The notes: a model not told the origin generated them from the sequence alone. 15,669 nucleotides of DNA from Bordetella parapertussis (GCA_945877995.1 CAMDXD010000044.1:1-15669); one strand, 5' to 3'; numbered from the stretch's first letter, positions 5,922 through 13,201 are shown. Made by a program: numbers and translations.

Positions 5922-6935
5922 CTACTGCACCTGTATGTTCGCATCGAGGACCACGCGGGCCCAGCGCTGCGTATCCGCCTGCACCAGCGCGGCAAAGGCC
6001 TCGGCACTGCCGGCGCGCGCGACCGCGCCGCCCTTCTCGATCGCAGCCACCGTCGCCGGGTCGGCGACCGCCTCGCGCACGACGGCGTTCAGGCGCACCA
6101 GCCTCGCAGGTGCGATGCCGCGCGGCCCGAGGACGCCCAGCCATCCCTGCACGACGAAGTCGCGCACGCCGGACTCGGCGACCGTCGGCACCTCGGGCAG
6201 CAGCGGCGTGCGTACGGGACCGGTCGTCGCCAGCACCCGGACCTTGCCCGCCCTGACCTGCGGCACCAGCACGGACTCGATCTCCACGACCATCGGGATC
6301 TGCCCACCGACCAGGTCGCTCACCGGTGCCGTGCCGCCCTTGTAGGGCACATGCAGCAGCCTGACCCCGGCCATCGCCGACAGCAGTTCGGCCACCAGAT
6401 GCTGGCCCGAACCGACGCCGCCAGTGCCGTAGCCGAGCGTGCCTGGCTTCGCCCGCGCCGCCGCCAGCAGGTCTGCCAGCGTGGCATGCGGACTCTGCGT
6501 CCCCACCGCCAGCGCATAGGCGAAGAAGCTGACCGTGGAGATGGCGGTGAAGTCCTTCACCGGGTCGTAGCCGGCGTTCGGGTTGAGCGCCACGCCGGTG
6601 GTGAAGCCAGTCGGCGCCATCAGCAGCGTGTAGCCGTCAGGCGCGGACTGGCGCACGAGGTTGAAGGCGATCGCCCCGCCCGCGCCGACCCGGTTATCGA
6701 TGACCACCGGCTGGCCGAGGCTCTCCGACACCCGACGGCCGACGATGCGCGCGGTGAGGTCGACGTTGCCGCCTGCGCCGGCGCCGACCACCATGCGCAG
6801 CGGACGCGACGGCCAGGCGGCATCGGGCTGGGCGTGGACGACGGATGCCAGCGAAGCCGACACGCACGCGAGGGCCACCACGGCGAGCCTTGCCTGTCCG
6901 CACTGGCCGTTCGAGGCGCTCCGCGGGCGCTGCAT
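5922..6935 (-). CDS. Bug-family TTT substrate-binding receptor (second of three)
   Basis: 337 residues. It has a signal peptide with a basic start, a hydrophobic core around residues 17-33 and probable cleavage VHA|QPD near residue 35. Family segments are 'WPSRPLRMVV', 'GQPVVIDNRVGAGG', 'SAPDGYTLLMAP', 'YDPVKDFTAIS', 'HVPYKGGTAPVSDLVGGQIPM' and 'VPTVAESGV'. The ligand-side loop after the first strand is G-A-G-A-G-G-N-V-D instead of the common P-P-G-G-S-x-D, so ligand contacts may differ from the other two receptors. It starts 2 bp after the dehydrogenase stop with only a poor ribosome site, suggesting coupled translation. The distance to the RidA-like gene is 48 bp. It is one of two receptors in the same operon. 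Confidence 0.93.
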   Translation of the reverse strand: MQRPRSASNGQCGQARLAVVALACVSASLASVVHAQPDAAWPSRPLRMVVGAGAGGNVDLTARIVGRRVSESLGQPVVIDNRVGAGGAIAFNLVRQSAPDGYTLLMAPTGFTTGVALNPNAGYDPVKDFTAISTVSFFAYALAVGTQSPHATLADLLAAARAKPGTLGYGTGGVGSGQHLVAELLSAMAGVRLLHVPYKGGTAPVSDLVGGQIPMVVEIESVLVPQVRAGKVRVLATTGPVRTPLLPEVPTVAESGVRDFVVQGWLGVLGPRGIAPARLVRLNAVVREAVADPATVAAIEKGGAVARAGSAEAFAALVQADTQRWARVVLDANIQVQ

Positions 6936-6937
6936 CG

Positions 6938-7888
6938 CTAGACGACCCTGTTCACGACCGGCTGCCCGGCGAAATGCCGGCGCAGGTTCTCGAGCTGCCG
7001 TTCGGCCATCGCCCGCCGGGTCTCGACGGTATAGGTGCCGACGTGCGGCGACAGCACGACGTTGTCGAGTTCGAGCAGCCTGCGGTCGATGCGCGGCTCG
7101 TTGTCGAAGGTGTCCAGGCCGGCCCCTGCGATCTTCCTGTCCTGCAGGTACTGGATCAGCACCGGCTCGTCCACCACCGACCCGCGTGCGATGTTCACCA
7201 GGTAGCCGCCGGGCCCGAGCGCATCGAGCACCTCGGCGTCGACCAGGCGCTCGGTCTGCGGGCCGCCCGGCACTCCGAGCACCAGCACGTCGGCATTGCG
7301 GGCCAGCGTGAGCAGGTCCGGATCGTACGGGTAGTCGACACCCGGCTTCGGCTTCCGGTTGTGGTAGCGCACATGCATGCCGAAGGCACGTGCACGCTTC
7401 GCGACCTCGATGCCGATGCCGCCGAGGCCGAGGATGCCGACCGTCTTGCCGCCCAGCGAGGTCGCCGGCGGGAAGGTGCCGGGCGCGGTCCACAGCCCCG
7501 AGCGGACGAAGTGGTCTGCATACAGGTAGCGGCGCATCACGTTGAGCATCAGCGCCATCGCGGTGTCGGCCACGCACGCCTCGACGATGCCGACCACGTT
7601 CGCCACCACGACACCGCGCGCCTTCGCCGCGACCAGGTCGATCTTCTCGGTGCCGTCGCCGTAGTGCGAGATGATCTCGGCATTCGGAAGGGCCGCGATC
7701 AGCCCGGCGTCGACGCCGCCATGGGCGAAGGTGGCGATGCCGCGCACCGTCGGCGCCACGCGCGCGAGAAAGGCGGCACGGTCCGTGGGGTCCGTGGCTT
7801 CGTACAGGCGGTGGCAGGTGTATTCTGCCTCGAGCATCTCCATCGCCGGCGACGGGATGCGGGTGGTGAGGACCAGCTCGATCGGCAT
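6938..7888 (-). CDS. D-isomer-specific 2-hydroxyacid dehydrogenase (glyoxylate/hydroxypyruvate reductase-like)
   Basis: 316 residues, full length for the family. It interconverts 2-oxoacids and D-2-hydroxyacids. The Rossmann motif is G154-L-G156-G-I-G159, and the catalytic triad is visible as Arg235 (NIARGSVVDE), Glu264 (DNEP) and His282 (SPHVGTYT). After the second strand of the nucleotide domain the sequence reads Y-H-N-R-K-P-K-P rather than an acidic residue, which favours NADP(H) as in plant-type hydroxypyruvate reductases; this is inferred from the family. The substrate-loop segment 'HYGDGTEKIDL' replaces the usual G-V-G-Y-D-x-I-D. It is embedded in the operon: the start is 3 bp after the cupin stop and the stop is 2 bp before the second Bug gene. 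The true 2-oxoacid is unknown. Confidence 0.93.
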   Translation of the reverse strand: MPIELVLTTRIPSPAMEMLEAEYTCHRLYEATDPTDRAAFLARVAPTVRGIATFAHGGVDAGLIAALPNAEIISHYGDGTEKIDLVAAKARGVVVANVVGIVEACVADTAMALMLNVMRRYLYADHFVRSGLWTAPGTFPPATSLGGKTVGILGLGGIGIEVAKRARAFGMHVRYHNRKPKPGVDYPYDPDLLTLARNADVLVLGVPGGPQTERLVDAEVLDALGPGGYLVNIARGSVVDEPVLIQYLQDRKIAGAGLDTFDNEPRIDRRLLELDNVVLSPHVGTYTVETRRAMAERQLENLRRHFAGQPVVNRVV

Positions 7889-7891
7889 GCG

Positions 7892-8731
7892 TCAGACGTC
7901 CGTGGTGGTTTCGACCCGCGCGAAGCTGTGCGCACGGATCTCGCGCGCCGGCTTCCCGCCCTGGATGTTCTTGCCGGTGGGCAGCCAGGTGCAGGCCTTC
8001 TCGGGATGCACCCACACCGTGCGCGCACCGGCCGGCACGAAGAACTCGGCGAAGGTCATGCCCGAGGTGTCTCCGCTGCGCAGCGAATGCACCTCCTGAT
8101 CTTCGTAGTAGACGACGTCACCGGCACGCACCTTCAGCGCGCGGTCGCCGGCGAAGGCGGTACCGCCGCCCTCGAGGAAGTACATGAAGTGTGCCGCACC
8201 GAGATGGTAGTGCTGCGGCGCTTCGGTACCAGGCGGATAGAGGATCATCTCGCCCTTGATCGCCTCGGTGCCGAACAGCGCCGGCGTCGCAAGGTAGATG
8301 CGCTTGCGCGCATCGTGCTGCGACTCGAGCAGCGGCTCGTCCTTCCAGTTGACGATGCGAAAGCCTGGCGGCCGCGAGGTGAACGCCGGGTCGAGCCCGG
8401 CGGCATCGGGCACGCGCGCCCAGAGGATGGACGCCCCGGCTTCGGCGCGGATCGATCCATCGAAGCCCGGCGGCAGGAAGACGACATGCGCATCGGAAAG
8501 CACCTGCGCCTGCCCGCTGCCGTCGAGCACCAGCGAACCCGACAGCACCTGCAGCCACTCGAGGTCGGCAGCGCCGACCGACACCGGCATCGTCGTGCCG
8601 GGGTCCAGCGCCAGGCAGCCCAGCTCGAAGCGTATGCCCGGCACGGTACGCGGGTGGAGCAGCACCCGGCGCTGCACGCCCGGGGCGACCGCCTCGGGCA
8701 CCACATCATCGACATTCAGGTGGACTGCCAT
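7892..8731 (-). CDS. Bicupin protein, C-terminal cupin with metal-binding residues
   Basis: 279 residues with two cupin domains. The second (about 165-235) has a probable metal site: H174-x-H176 and H181 in 'HYHLGAAHFMYFLEGGG', and H215 in 'EVHSL'. The first (about 45-105) keeps the fold pattern ('LQVLSGSLVLDG', 'VVFLPPGFDGSI') but shows no matching histidines, so it is probably structural. Bicupins of this size include gentisate-type dioxygenases, ureidoglycine aminohydrolase and various isomerases. The AllE metal motif E-x-H is not present, so I do not propose that function. The start at ATG 8731 is supported by GGAGGAGATC directly before it. It lies 34 bp after the Bug gene and 3 bp before the dehydrogenase, so it likely acts on the same substrate route as the dehydrogenase. 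Confidence 0.88.
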   Translation of the reverse strand: MAVHLNVDDVVPEAVAPGVQRRVLLHPRTVPGIRFELGCLALDPGTTMPVSVGAADLEWLQVLSGSLVLDGSGQAQVLSDAHVVFLPPGFDGSIRAEAGASILWARVPDAAGLDPAFTSRPPGFRIVNWKDEPLLESQHDARKRIYLATPALFGTEAIKGEMILYPPGTEAPQHYHLGAAHFMYFLEGGGTAFAGDRALKVRAGDVVYYEDQEVHSLRSGDTSGMTFAEFFVPAGARTVWVHPEKACTWLPTGKNIQGGKPAREIRAHSFARVETTTDV

Positions 8732-8765
8732 GATCTCCTCCGGGTGTTGCGCTGGATGACTTCGC

Positions 8766-9737
8766 CTACCTCGGCGCCCGGATGGCGGCCGCGACCGCTG
8801 CCCATCGGGCGTGCTCGGCGTCCAGGAAAGCCCCGTACTGCGCCGGGGTCGATCCCACCGTTTCCACGTTCTGCGCGTCGAGCCGCTCGCGCACGTCGGG
8901 CCGCTGCAGGACCGCGGCGATCTCCGCAGACAGGCGGAGCGTCCATTCAGGTCGAGTACCGGCGCGTATCGAGAAGCCGCTGAACCAGTTGCCCAGGTCG
9001 ACCGCACCGAACCCGGCTTCCGACACGGTCGGCACATCAGGCAACAGGCGGGACCGCTGCGGCGAACCGATGGCCACGACACGGACGGAGCCGGCGGACA
9101 ACTGGGCCGCCATGTCGAGCTGGGTAGTCAGCATCATCGCAAGGCGTCCGCCGGCGAGGTCGGTGAGCGCCGGCGCGGAACCCTTGTACGGCACATGCAC
9201 CAGGTCGAGCTTCAGCTGCTGGGACAGCAGTTCGGTCGCCATGTGGCCCAGCCCGCCCGCGCCCACCGAGCCGTAGGCCAGCCGGCCCGGCTGCGCGCGC
9301 GCCATCGAGACCAGGTCGCCAAAGGCCTTCGCCGGGGAATCGCGCGGCACCGCCACCAGCATCGGGGCGCGCGACAGCAGCGATACCGGTACGAAATCCT
9401 TCTTCACGTCGTAAGGCAGCTTCTGCTCGGTGTACGGCGTGATCACGAACGGCGGCGCGGCCAGCAGCAGGGTCGTGCCATCGGCGGGCTGGCGCGCGAC
9501 GTAGTCGGTACCGATCACGGCACTCGCGCCTGGGCGGTTGTCGACGATCACCGGCTGGCCCAGCCGCTCGCCCAGCCCCTGAGCGACCAGCCGCGCCTGG
9601 ATGTCCGACGAACCGCCTGGCGGATAGGGCACCACGACGCGCAGCGGTCGCGCGGGCTCTACCTGCGCGACGCAGACGGTAGCCGACAGCGCCAGCAGCA
9701 CCGCACCGGTCATTCGCAACCGCATCGAAGTTCGCAT
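8766..9737 (-). CDS. Bug-family TTT substrate-binding receptor (third of three)
   Basis: 323 residues. The signal peptide has a short basic start, a hydrophobic core and probable cleavage CVA|QVE near residue 24. The mature part shows the canonical 'RPLRVVVPYPPGGSSD', 'GQPVIVDNRPGA', 'LPYDVKKDFVPVS', 'HVPYKGSAPALTDLAGGRLAM' and 'VPTVSEAGF'. This is the most typical of the three receptors, with the P-P-G-G-S-S-D ligand loop intact. The start at ATG 9737 has GGAGG four bases upstream, and a sigma-70-type promoter at 9776-9804 gives a leader of roughly 30 bases. It is the first gene of the operon that continues with cupin, dehydrogenase, second Bug receptor and RidA-like protein. The ligand is unknown. 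Confidence 0.95.
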   Translation of the reverse strand: MRTSMRLRMTGAVLLALSATVCVAQVEPARPLRVVVPYPPGGSSDIQARLVAQGLGERLGQPVIVDNRPGASAVIGTDYVARQPADGTTLLLAAPPFVITPYTEQKLPYDVKKDFVPVSLLSRAPMLVAVPRDSPAKAFGDLVSMARAQPGRLAYGSVGAGGLGHMATELLSQQLKLDLVHVPYKGSAPALTDLAGGRLAMMLTTQLDMAAQLSAGSVRVVAIGSPQRSRLLPDVPTVSEAGFGAVDLGNWFSGFSIRAGTRPEWTLRLSAEIAAVLQRPDVRERLDAQNVETVGSTPAQYGAFLDAEHARWAAVAAAIRAPR

Positions 9738-9775
9738 CGTGCCTCCGCAAGGCGCTGTCCAAATGCTGAACCAAC

Positions 9776-9804
9776 AGTATCCAGACGCTTGCGTCAGCGG
9801 TCAA
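9776..9804 (-). promoter_or_regulatory. Sigma-70-like promoter of the Bug/cupin/dehydrogenase operon
   Basis: On the minus strand the sequence reads TTGACC (9799-9804), a 17-bp spacer and GATACT (9776-9781), each box close to consensus (TTGACA/TATAAT) with ideal spacing. Transcription should start near 9769, about 30 bases before the ATG at 9737. This is the best promoter match I see in the window. It also sits just 3' of the decayed DUF924 reading frame, so the operon probably does not depend on read-through from the upstream hydrolase gene. Confidence 0.65.
9784..9795. repeat. Inverted repeat inside the promoter spacer, candidate operator
   Basis: GACGC-TT-GCGTC: 5-bp perfect arms with a 2-bp centre, lying wholly between the -35 and -10 boxes of the operon promoter. 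A dimeric repressor bound here would block RNA polymerase. A MerR-type activator would bind a similar place but usually needs a 19-bp spacer, and this one is 17 bp. Short arms make chance a real alternative. Confidence 0.4.
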
Positions 9805-9819
9805 TGCGCAGCTCGCCCC

Positions 9820-9990
9820 TCAGAACGACGAGCCCGGCTGCCACAGGAACGCCTCCTCTTCCGGCGTCGACGTGCGTCCCGGCAATGCATTACGGTGCGG
9901 ATAGCGTCCGAAACGGACGATGATGTCGCGGTGCAGGTTGCGCGAGAACGGGTCGAGCACGAGGATCTCGGCAAGCCGGCGCTGCTGCAC
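9820..9990 (-). pseudogene. DUF924 remnant with internal deletion
   Basis: The minus-strand frame ending at TGA 9820-9822 encodes about 56 codons with two recognisable pieces of a DUF924 protein joined together. The first, 'RRLAEILVLDPFSRNLHRD', matches the N-terminal-half motif usually seen as R-L-A-x-I-L-x-L-D-Q-F-x-R-N. The second, 'RDIIVRFGRYPHRNALPGR' followed by 'TSTPEEEAFL' and 'PGSSF', matches the C-terminal end of the family. Full-length members have about 180-200 residues, so the N-terminal region and roughly 90 residues between the pieces are missing. The normally conserved Gln of L-D-Q-F is Pro (one base change from CAG to CCG). The reading frame stays open across the join. GTG 9990 is only a nominal start; no intact N-terminus exists before the stop of the upstream hydrolase gene at 10007. 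Based on remembered family consensus. Confidence 0.75.
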
Positions 9991-10006
9991 TCGATCCCGC
10001 TCCCGG

Positions 10007-11002
10007 TCAGGCGCCGAACGTGAACCGGCTGCCCACGTTCGAATACACCAGCTTCTCGGGCATCCGCTCGCGCAGCATCTCGATGAACGCCGTGCCGGTG
10101 CAGTGCATCGGCACGATCACGTCCGGGTTGATCGCCTCCATCTCCTGCAGCGTGGATTGCAGGTAGGGCAGCGGTGCCATGCCGAGGTGGAAACCGCCGA
10201 CCACCGCATGCACCCGGTCGACGTTCGCCGCAGCCATCGCGCTGCGCACGGTGTTGATGATGCCGGTGTGGCCGCAGGAGGAGATAACCACGAGGCCGCG
10301 GCCCTTGACGATGTAGCAGGTCGCATGCTCGTCCTCGTGCTGGTCGCGCACCAGCTTCCCGCCGCGCTCTTCCGCGCTGAAGTGGTCGTCCTGTACCAGC
10401 GTGCCGCCAGTGACCTGCTCGAACGAGTTGCGCTCGATGTAGCCGGAGGTGAACGGCCCGTCCAGGGCGAGCGGCTTCGGGCAGCAGACGGTATCGACAC
10501 GGTGCGCGCGCAGCGACACCTGGTCGATCGCGCCCCATGAGATAGGGTCCTCGCCGCGCTTCTCGGTGATCCACTTCTCGCGGAACACGGTGTCTCCGCC
10601 GACGAACAGCGCGAGGTCGTCGCGCATCCGGCTGCGATGCTGGTGCACGAAGCCGTCGAGCCCGCCGAAGTGGTCGCGGTGGCCGTGGCTCAGGATCAGC
10701 CCGTTGATCTTCGCCGGGTCGATGTCGAGCAGGTCGAAGTTGCGGTTCAGGATCTCGGGCGTGTAGCCGAAATCGAGCACGTACTGCGCCTTCGCACCAT
10801 CGACCGACGAGGACAGGTGCAGCGACAGCCCCCACTCGGCCGCGAAGGTCGACAGTTCGCGGCCCGGGATGCGCCCGAGGTGCTCGATGCCGACCATCGG
10901 ATGCATGGCCTTCGGAAGGAATCGTTCATAGCGTGAGTCGACCAGCACGCGTATCGTCAGCTCATCGACGACTGGCGCTTCGAACGGAACCATGCTGTCC
11001 AA
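10007..11002 (-). CDS. Metallo-beta-lactamase-fold hydrolase (COG1237 type)
   Basis: About 331 residues. The metal motif H106-x-H108-x-D110-H111 is in 'LILSHGHRDHFGGL', with further ligands probable in 'ISSCGHTGIINTV', 'VVGGFHLG' and 'VPMHCTG'. The arrangement fits the COG1237 group (metal-dependent hydrolases related to the dihydropterin-phosphate synthase-like proteins of methanogens) rather than antibiotic-hydrolysing enzymes. No signal peptide, so probably cytoplasmic. Start choice: TTG at 11000-11002 has AAGGAG seven bases upstream. ATG 10993 lies three codons on but is 16 bases from that site. ATG 11035 has no ribosome site and would precede or coincide with the transcript start predicted from the promoter at 11038-11066. 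The DUF924 remnant follows 16 bp after its stop. Substrate unknown. Confidence 0.9.
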   Translation of the reverse strand: MDSMVPFEAPVVDELTIRVLVDSRYERFLPKAMHPMVGIEHLGRIPGRELSTFAAEWGLSLHLSSSVDGAKAQYVLDFGYTPEILNRNFDLLDIDPAKINGLILSHGHRDHFGGLDGFVHQHRSRMRDDLALFVGGDTVFREKWITEKRGEDPISWGAIDQVSLRAHRVDTVCCPKPLALDGPFTSGYIERNSFEQVTGGTLVQDDHFSAEERGGKLVRDQHEDEHATCYIVKGRGLVVISSCGHTGIINTVRSAMAAANVDRVHAVVGGFHLGMAPLPYLQSTLQEMEAINPDVIVPMHCTGTAFIEMLRERMPEKLVYSNVGSRFTFGA

Positions 11003-11037
11003 GGTGGTGCTCCTTGCGAATGTCCAGGCTGTCATCC

Positions 11038-11066
11038 AGCGTAAGCTGGCTCGGGGGCTGCGTCAA
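11038..11066 (-). promoter_or_regulatory. Candidate promoter of the metallo-hydrolase gene
   Basis: On the minus strand TTGACG (11061-11066) is separated by 17 bp from TACGCT (11038-11043). The -35 box matches consensus at five of six bases; the -10 box is weak. The start site would be near 11031, downstream of the ATG at 11035, which supports the TTG/ATG starts at 11002/10993. An inverted repeat, CCAGC-GTAA-GCTGG (11036-11049), covers the -10 box and may be an operator. Confidence 0.45.
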
Positions 11067-11096
11067 CGGCCCGGCATCGACCGGAGCGACGACATC

Positions 11097-11918
11097 TTGG
11101 ACTGCAGACAAGCCTTGCGCCGGATCGGTAGCTGGATGATCGGATGCCTGCTCGTCCCGGCCACCGCCTTCGCCCAGCCAAGGGCGGAACTGGTCACCCT
11201 GCCCGTCCGGGAAGCGGTGACCCAGACCTACCTGCTGGTCGCGGACCCTGCGGTGCCTGTCGAGCAGGTGGTGCTGCTCTTCTCCGGTGGTGCAGGTAAC
11301 GTGCGCCTCCGGCCGTCCAGCCTGGACCCGACGTTCGCGGAACGCGGCAACTTCCTAGTCCGTACCCGCTATCTCTGGGCGCAGGGCGGCTTCGCGTCGG
11401 TGGTGGTCGACGTGCCGAGCGACCGCGCAGAACTCGGGATGGACGATACGTTCCGTGCCGGACGCGTGCATGCCGCAGACATCGCCAGGGTGATCGCCGA
11501 CCTCGGGCAACGCTTTCCGAAAGTGCCGCTGACCCTGATCGGCACCAGCCGCGGGACGGTCTCCGCCGCATCGATCGCACGGCAACTGCCCGGGCAGTTC
11601 GAAAAGGTAGTCCTCACCGCCTCTCTGTTCGTCGCCAGTCGTGCGGGCGCCGGACTGTCCTGGTTCAACTATGCATCGATCAGGGCACCGCTGCTGTTCG
11701 TCCACCACGCCGAGGACGGCTGCCCGCAGACGCCCTATTACAGCGCGAAGCGCCTGGCCGAGACCTATACGCTGATCACCGTCAGCGGCGGCAGGCCGCC
11801 GGAATCCGGTCCGTGCGATCCGCTGGCCGCGCACGGCTTCTTCGGCCAGGAAGCGCAGACGGTCGAAGCGGTGAAGAACTGGATCCGCGGTCGGGCCTTC
11901 GCCACGCAGATCCCGTAG
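11097..11918 (+). CDS. Secreted alpha/beta-hydrolase family protein
   Basis: 273 residues from the proposed start. The N-terminus 'LRRIGSWMIGCLLVPATAFA|Q' is a signal peptide ending in A-F-A, so the mature enzyme is periplasmic or secreted. The nucleophile elbow is G149-T-S151-R-G153; Asp207 ('HHAEDGCPQ') and His246 ('AAHGFFGQE') are well placed to complete a catalytic triad. 'VVLLFSGGAGNVRL' is probably the oxyanion strand-turn. Start: the arginines needed by the signal peptide lie before ATG 11136, so a TTG start at 11097 (GGAG ten bases before) or 11115 is more likely; an ATG at 10992 in the same frame would overlap the divergent hydrolase gene. It is transcribed away from that gene and converges on the MATE gene with an 8-bp gap. 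Esterase or peptidase-like activity is possible; the substrate is unknown. Confidence 0.82.
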   Translation: MDCRQALRRIGSWMIGCLLVPATAFAQPRAELVTLPVREAVTQTYLLVADPAVPVEQVVLLFSGGAGNVRLRPSSLDPTFAERGNFLVRTRYLWAQGGFASVVVDVPSDRAELGMDDTFRAGRVHAADIARVIADLGQRFPKVPLTLIGTSRGTVSAASIARQLPGQFEKVVLTASLFVASRAGAGLSWFNYASIRAPLLFVHHAEDGCPQTPYYSAKRLAETYTLITVSGGRPPESGPCDPLAAHGFFGQEAQTVEAVKNWIRGRAFATQIP

Positions 11919-11926
11919 GCCCCGCC

Positions 11927-13201
11927 CTATCCGATGTGCCTGGACACGCGCGGCAGGTACAGATGCAGCAACAGCCCGCGCAGTCCCAGGAACGTCGCGA
12001 CCGCCGCCCACAGTCCCGCATTGCCGAACAGCGGCAGCGCCAGCTGCAGCACGACGAGGTAGCCGACGAACGCCACGATCACCGTGTTGCGCATGATCCG
12101 GGTACGTGTCGCGGCCAGGTAGACGCCGTCGTACATGAAGGCCCACACCGACACCAGGGGGATCAGCACCGGCCACCAGAGGTAGTCGGCTGCCGCGGCG
12201 CGCACCTCGGGCAGGCTGGTCATCAGCGCAATGATCGCAGTGCCGAACAGCGCATAGGCCAGGGTGTTCAGCAACGCGACCACGCCGGCCCACACGAACA
12301 CGACGCGACGGCCATGGCGGAAGCCGGCGGCGTCACGCCGGCCGACCGCCTCGCCGAGGATGGTCTCGGCCGTGTGCGCGAAGCCGTCGAGGCCGAACGA
12401 CGTGAACACAAGGAACAGGTAGAGCACCTGGTTTGCGGCCAACGGCAGGTCCCCGAGCTCGGCGCTCTTCGCCATGAAGATCGCGCCCACCGAAACGACG
12501 CACAGCGTGCGCAGCACGATGTCGCCGTTGATGACCACCATGCGGCGCAGGCGTACCCGGTCGAGCAGCGGGCTGGCGGCGCCACCGGCCGGCAGCTCGC
12601 GCAGGGTACGCCGCACGTAGAACACGCCGAGCGCCAGGCCGGCGTACTCGGCCACCACCGATGCGACTGCCACCCCCGCCACGCCCATGTCGAAGCCGAA
12701 CACCAGCAGGAGGTCGAGTGACACATTGACCGCGTTGGTGAACAGCTGGATCACCAGCGGCACGCGCACGTTGCGCAGCCCGTACATCCAGCCGATGATC
12801 GCGTAGGTACACAGCACCGCCGGCAGCGCCCAGACGCGGATCAGGAAGTACTGGCGCGCGTAGTGCTCGACCTGCGCGCTGGCCTCGATGGCATGGAAGG
12901 CGAGCGCGACGATCGGCCCCTGCAGCGCGACCATCGCGCAGCCGGCGCCCGCCGCAAGCAACAGGGCACGCGCCAGCATCATGCGTACCTCCGCATGGTC
13001 GCCCGCCCCGCGGGCCTGCGCGGTCGGGCCGGTGGTACCCATGCGCAGGCAATTGAACAGGTGGTAGATGAAGTTGAACAGCATCGCGCCGATGGCGACC
13101 GCGCCGATGTAGTGCACTTCATCCAGGTGCCCGACCACCGCGGTATCCACGGCGCCGAGCAGCGGCACCGAGAGGTTCGCGAGGATGATCGGACCGGCCA
13201 T
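11927..13201 (-). CDS. DinF-like MATE efflux transporter
   Basis: 424 residues from the first ATG, almost all hydrophobic helices, as expected for the 12-helix MATE drug/cation antiporters. The start 'AGPIILANLSVPLLGAVDTAVVGHLD' followed by 'YIGAVAIGA' and 'LRMGTTGPTAQARGAG' closely follows the pattern of E. coli DinF. The second half repeats the fold ('SFGLDGFAHTAETILGEAVG'). The frame is open upstream of ATG 13201 and reads 'PVTHRQVWTM', which looks like the normal N-terminal lead of DinF relatives, yet it contains no ATG, GTG or TTG back to the stop of the next gene. The true start may be a rare codon (CTG) or the protein is about 15 residues short. It exports small organic compounds or drugs in exchange for H+ or Na+; the substrate is not predictable. 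Confidence 0.93.
   Translation of the reverse strand: MAGPIILANLSVPLLGAVDTAVVGHLDEVHYIGAVAIGAMLFNFIYHLFNCLRMGTTGPTAQARGAGDHAEVRMMLARALLLAAGAGCAMVALQGPIVALAFHAIEASAQVEHYARQYFLIRVWALPAVLCTYAIIGWMYGLRNVRVPLVIQLFTNAVNVSLDLLLVFGFDMGVAGVAVASVVAEYAGLALGVFYVRRTLRELPAGGAASPLLDRVRLRRMVVINGDIVLRTLCVVSVGAIFMAKSAELGDLPLAANQVLYLFLVFTSFGLDGFAHTAETILGEAVGRRDAAGFRHGRRVVFVWAGVVALLNTLAYALFGTAIIALMTSLPEVRAAAADYLWWPVLIPLVSVWAFMYDGVYLAATRTRIMRNTVIVAFVGYLVVLQLALPLFGNAGLWAAVATFLGLRGLLLHLYLPRVSRHIG

Noticed and set aside
6936..8015. N-terminal extension of the second Bug frame across the dehydrogenase gene
   Set aside because: Signal peptide and family similarity begin at the ATG at 6935; upstream residues are a shadow frame.
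7892..8731. Cupin gene as ureidoglycine aminohydrolase (AllE)
   Set aside because: The metal-site pattern is H-x-H with a further His, not the AllE E-x-H arrangement, and no purine-degradation genes are nearby.
6845..8983. Very long plus-strand open frame opposite the dehydrogenase and cupin genes
   Set aside because: The minus strand carries catalytic motifs of two known families here; the plus translation has none.
9801..10835. Alternative minus-strand frame overlapping the metallo-hydrolase
   Set aside because: It is a shadow of the hydrolase gene; between 9820 and 9990 the meaningful frame is the DUF924 remnant one base register away.
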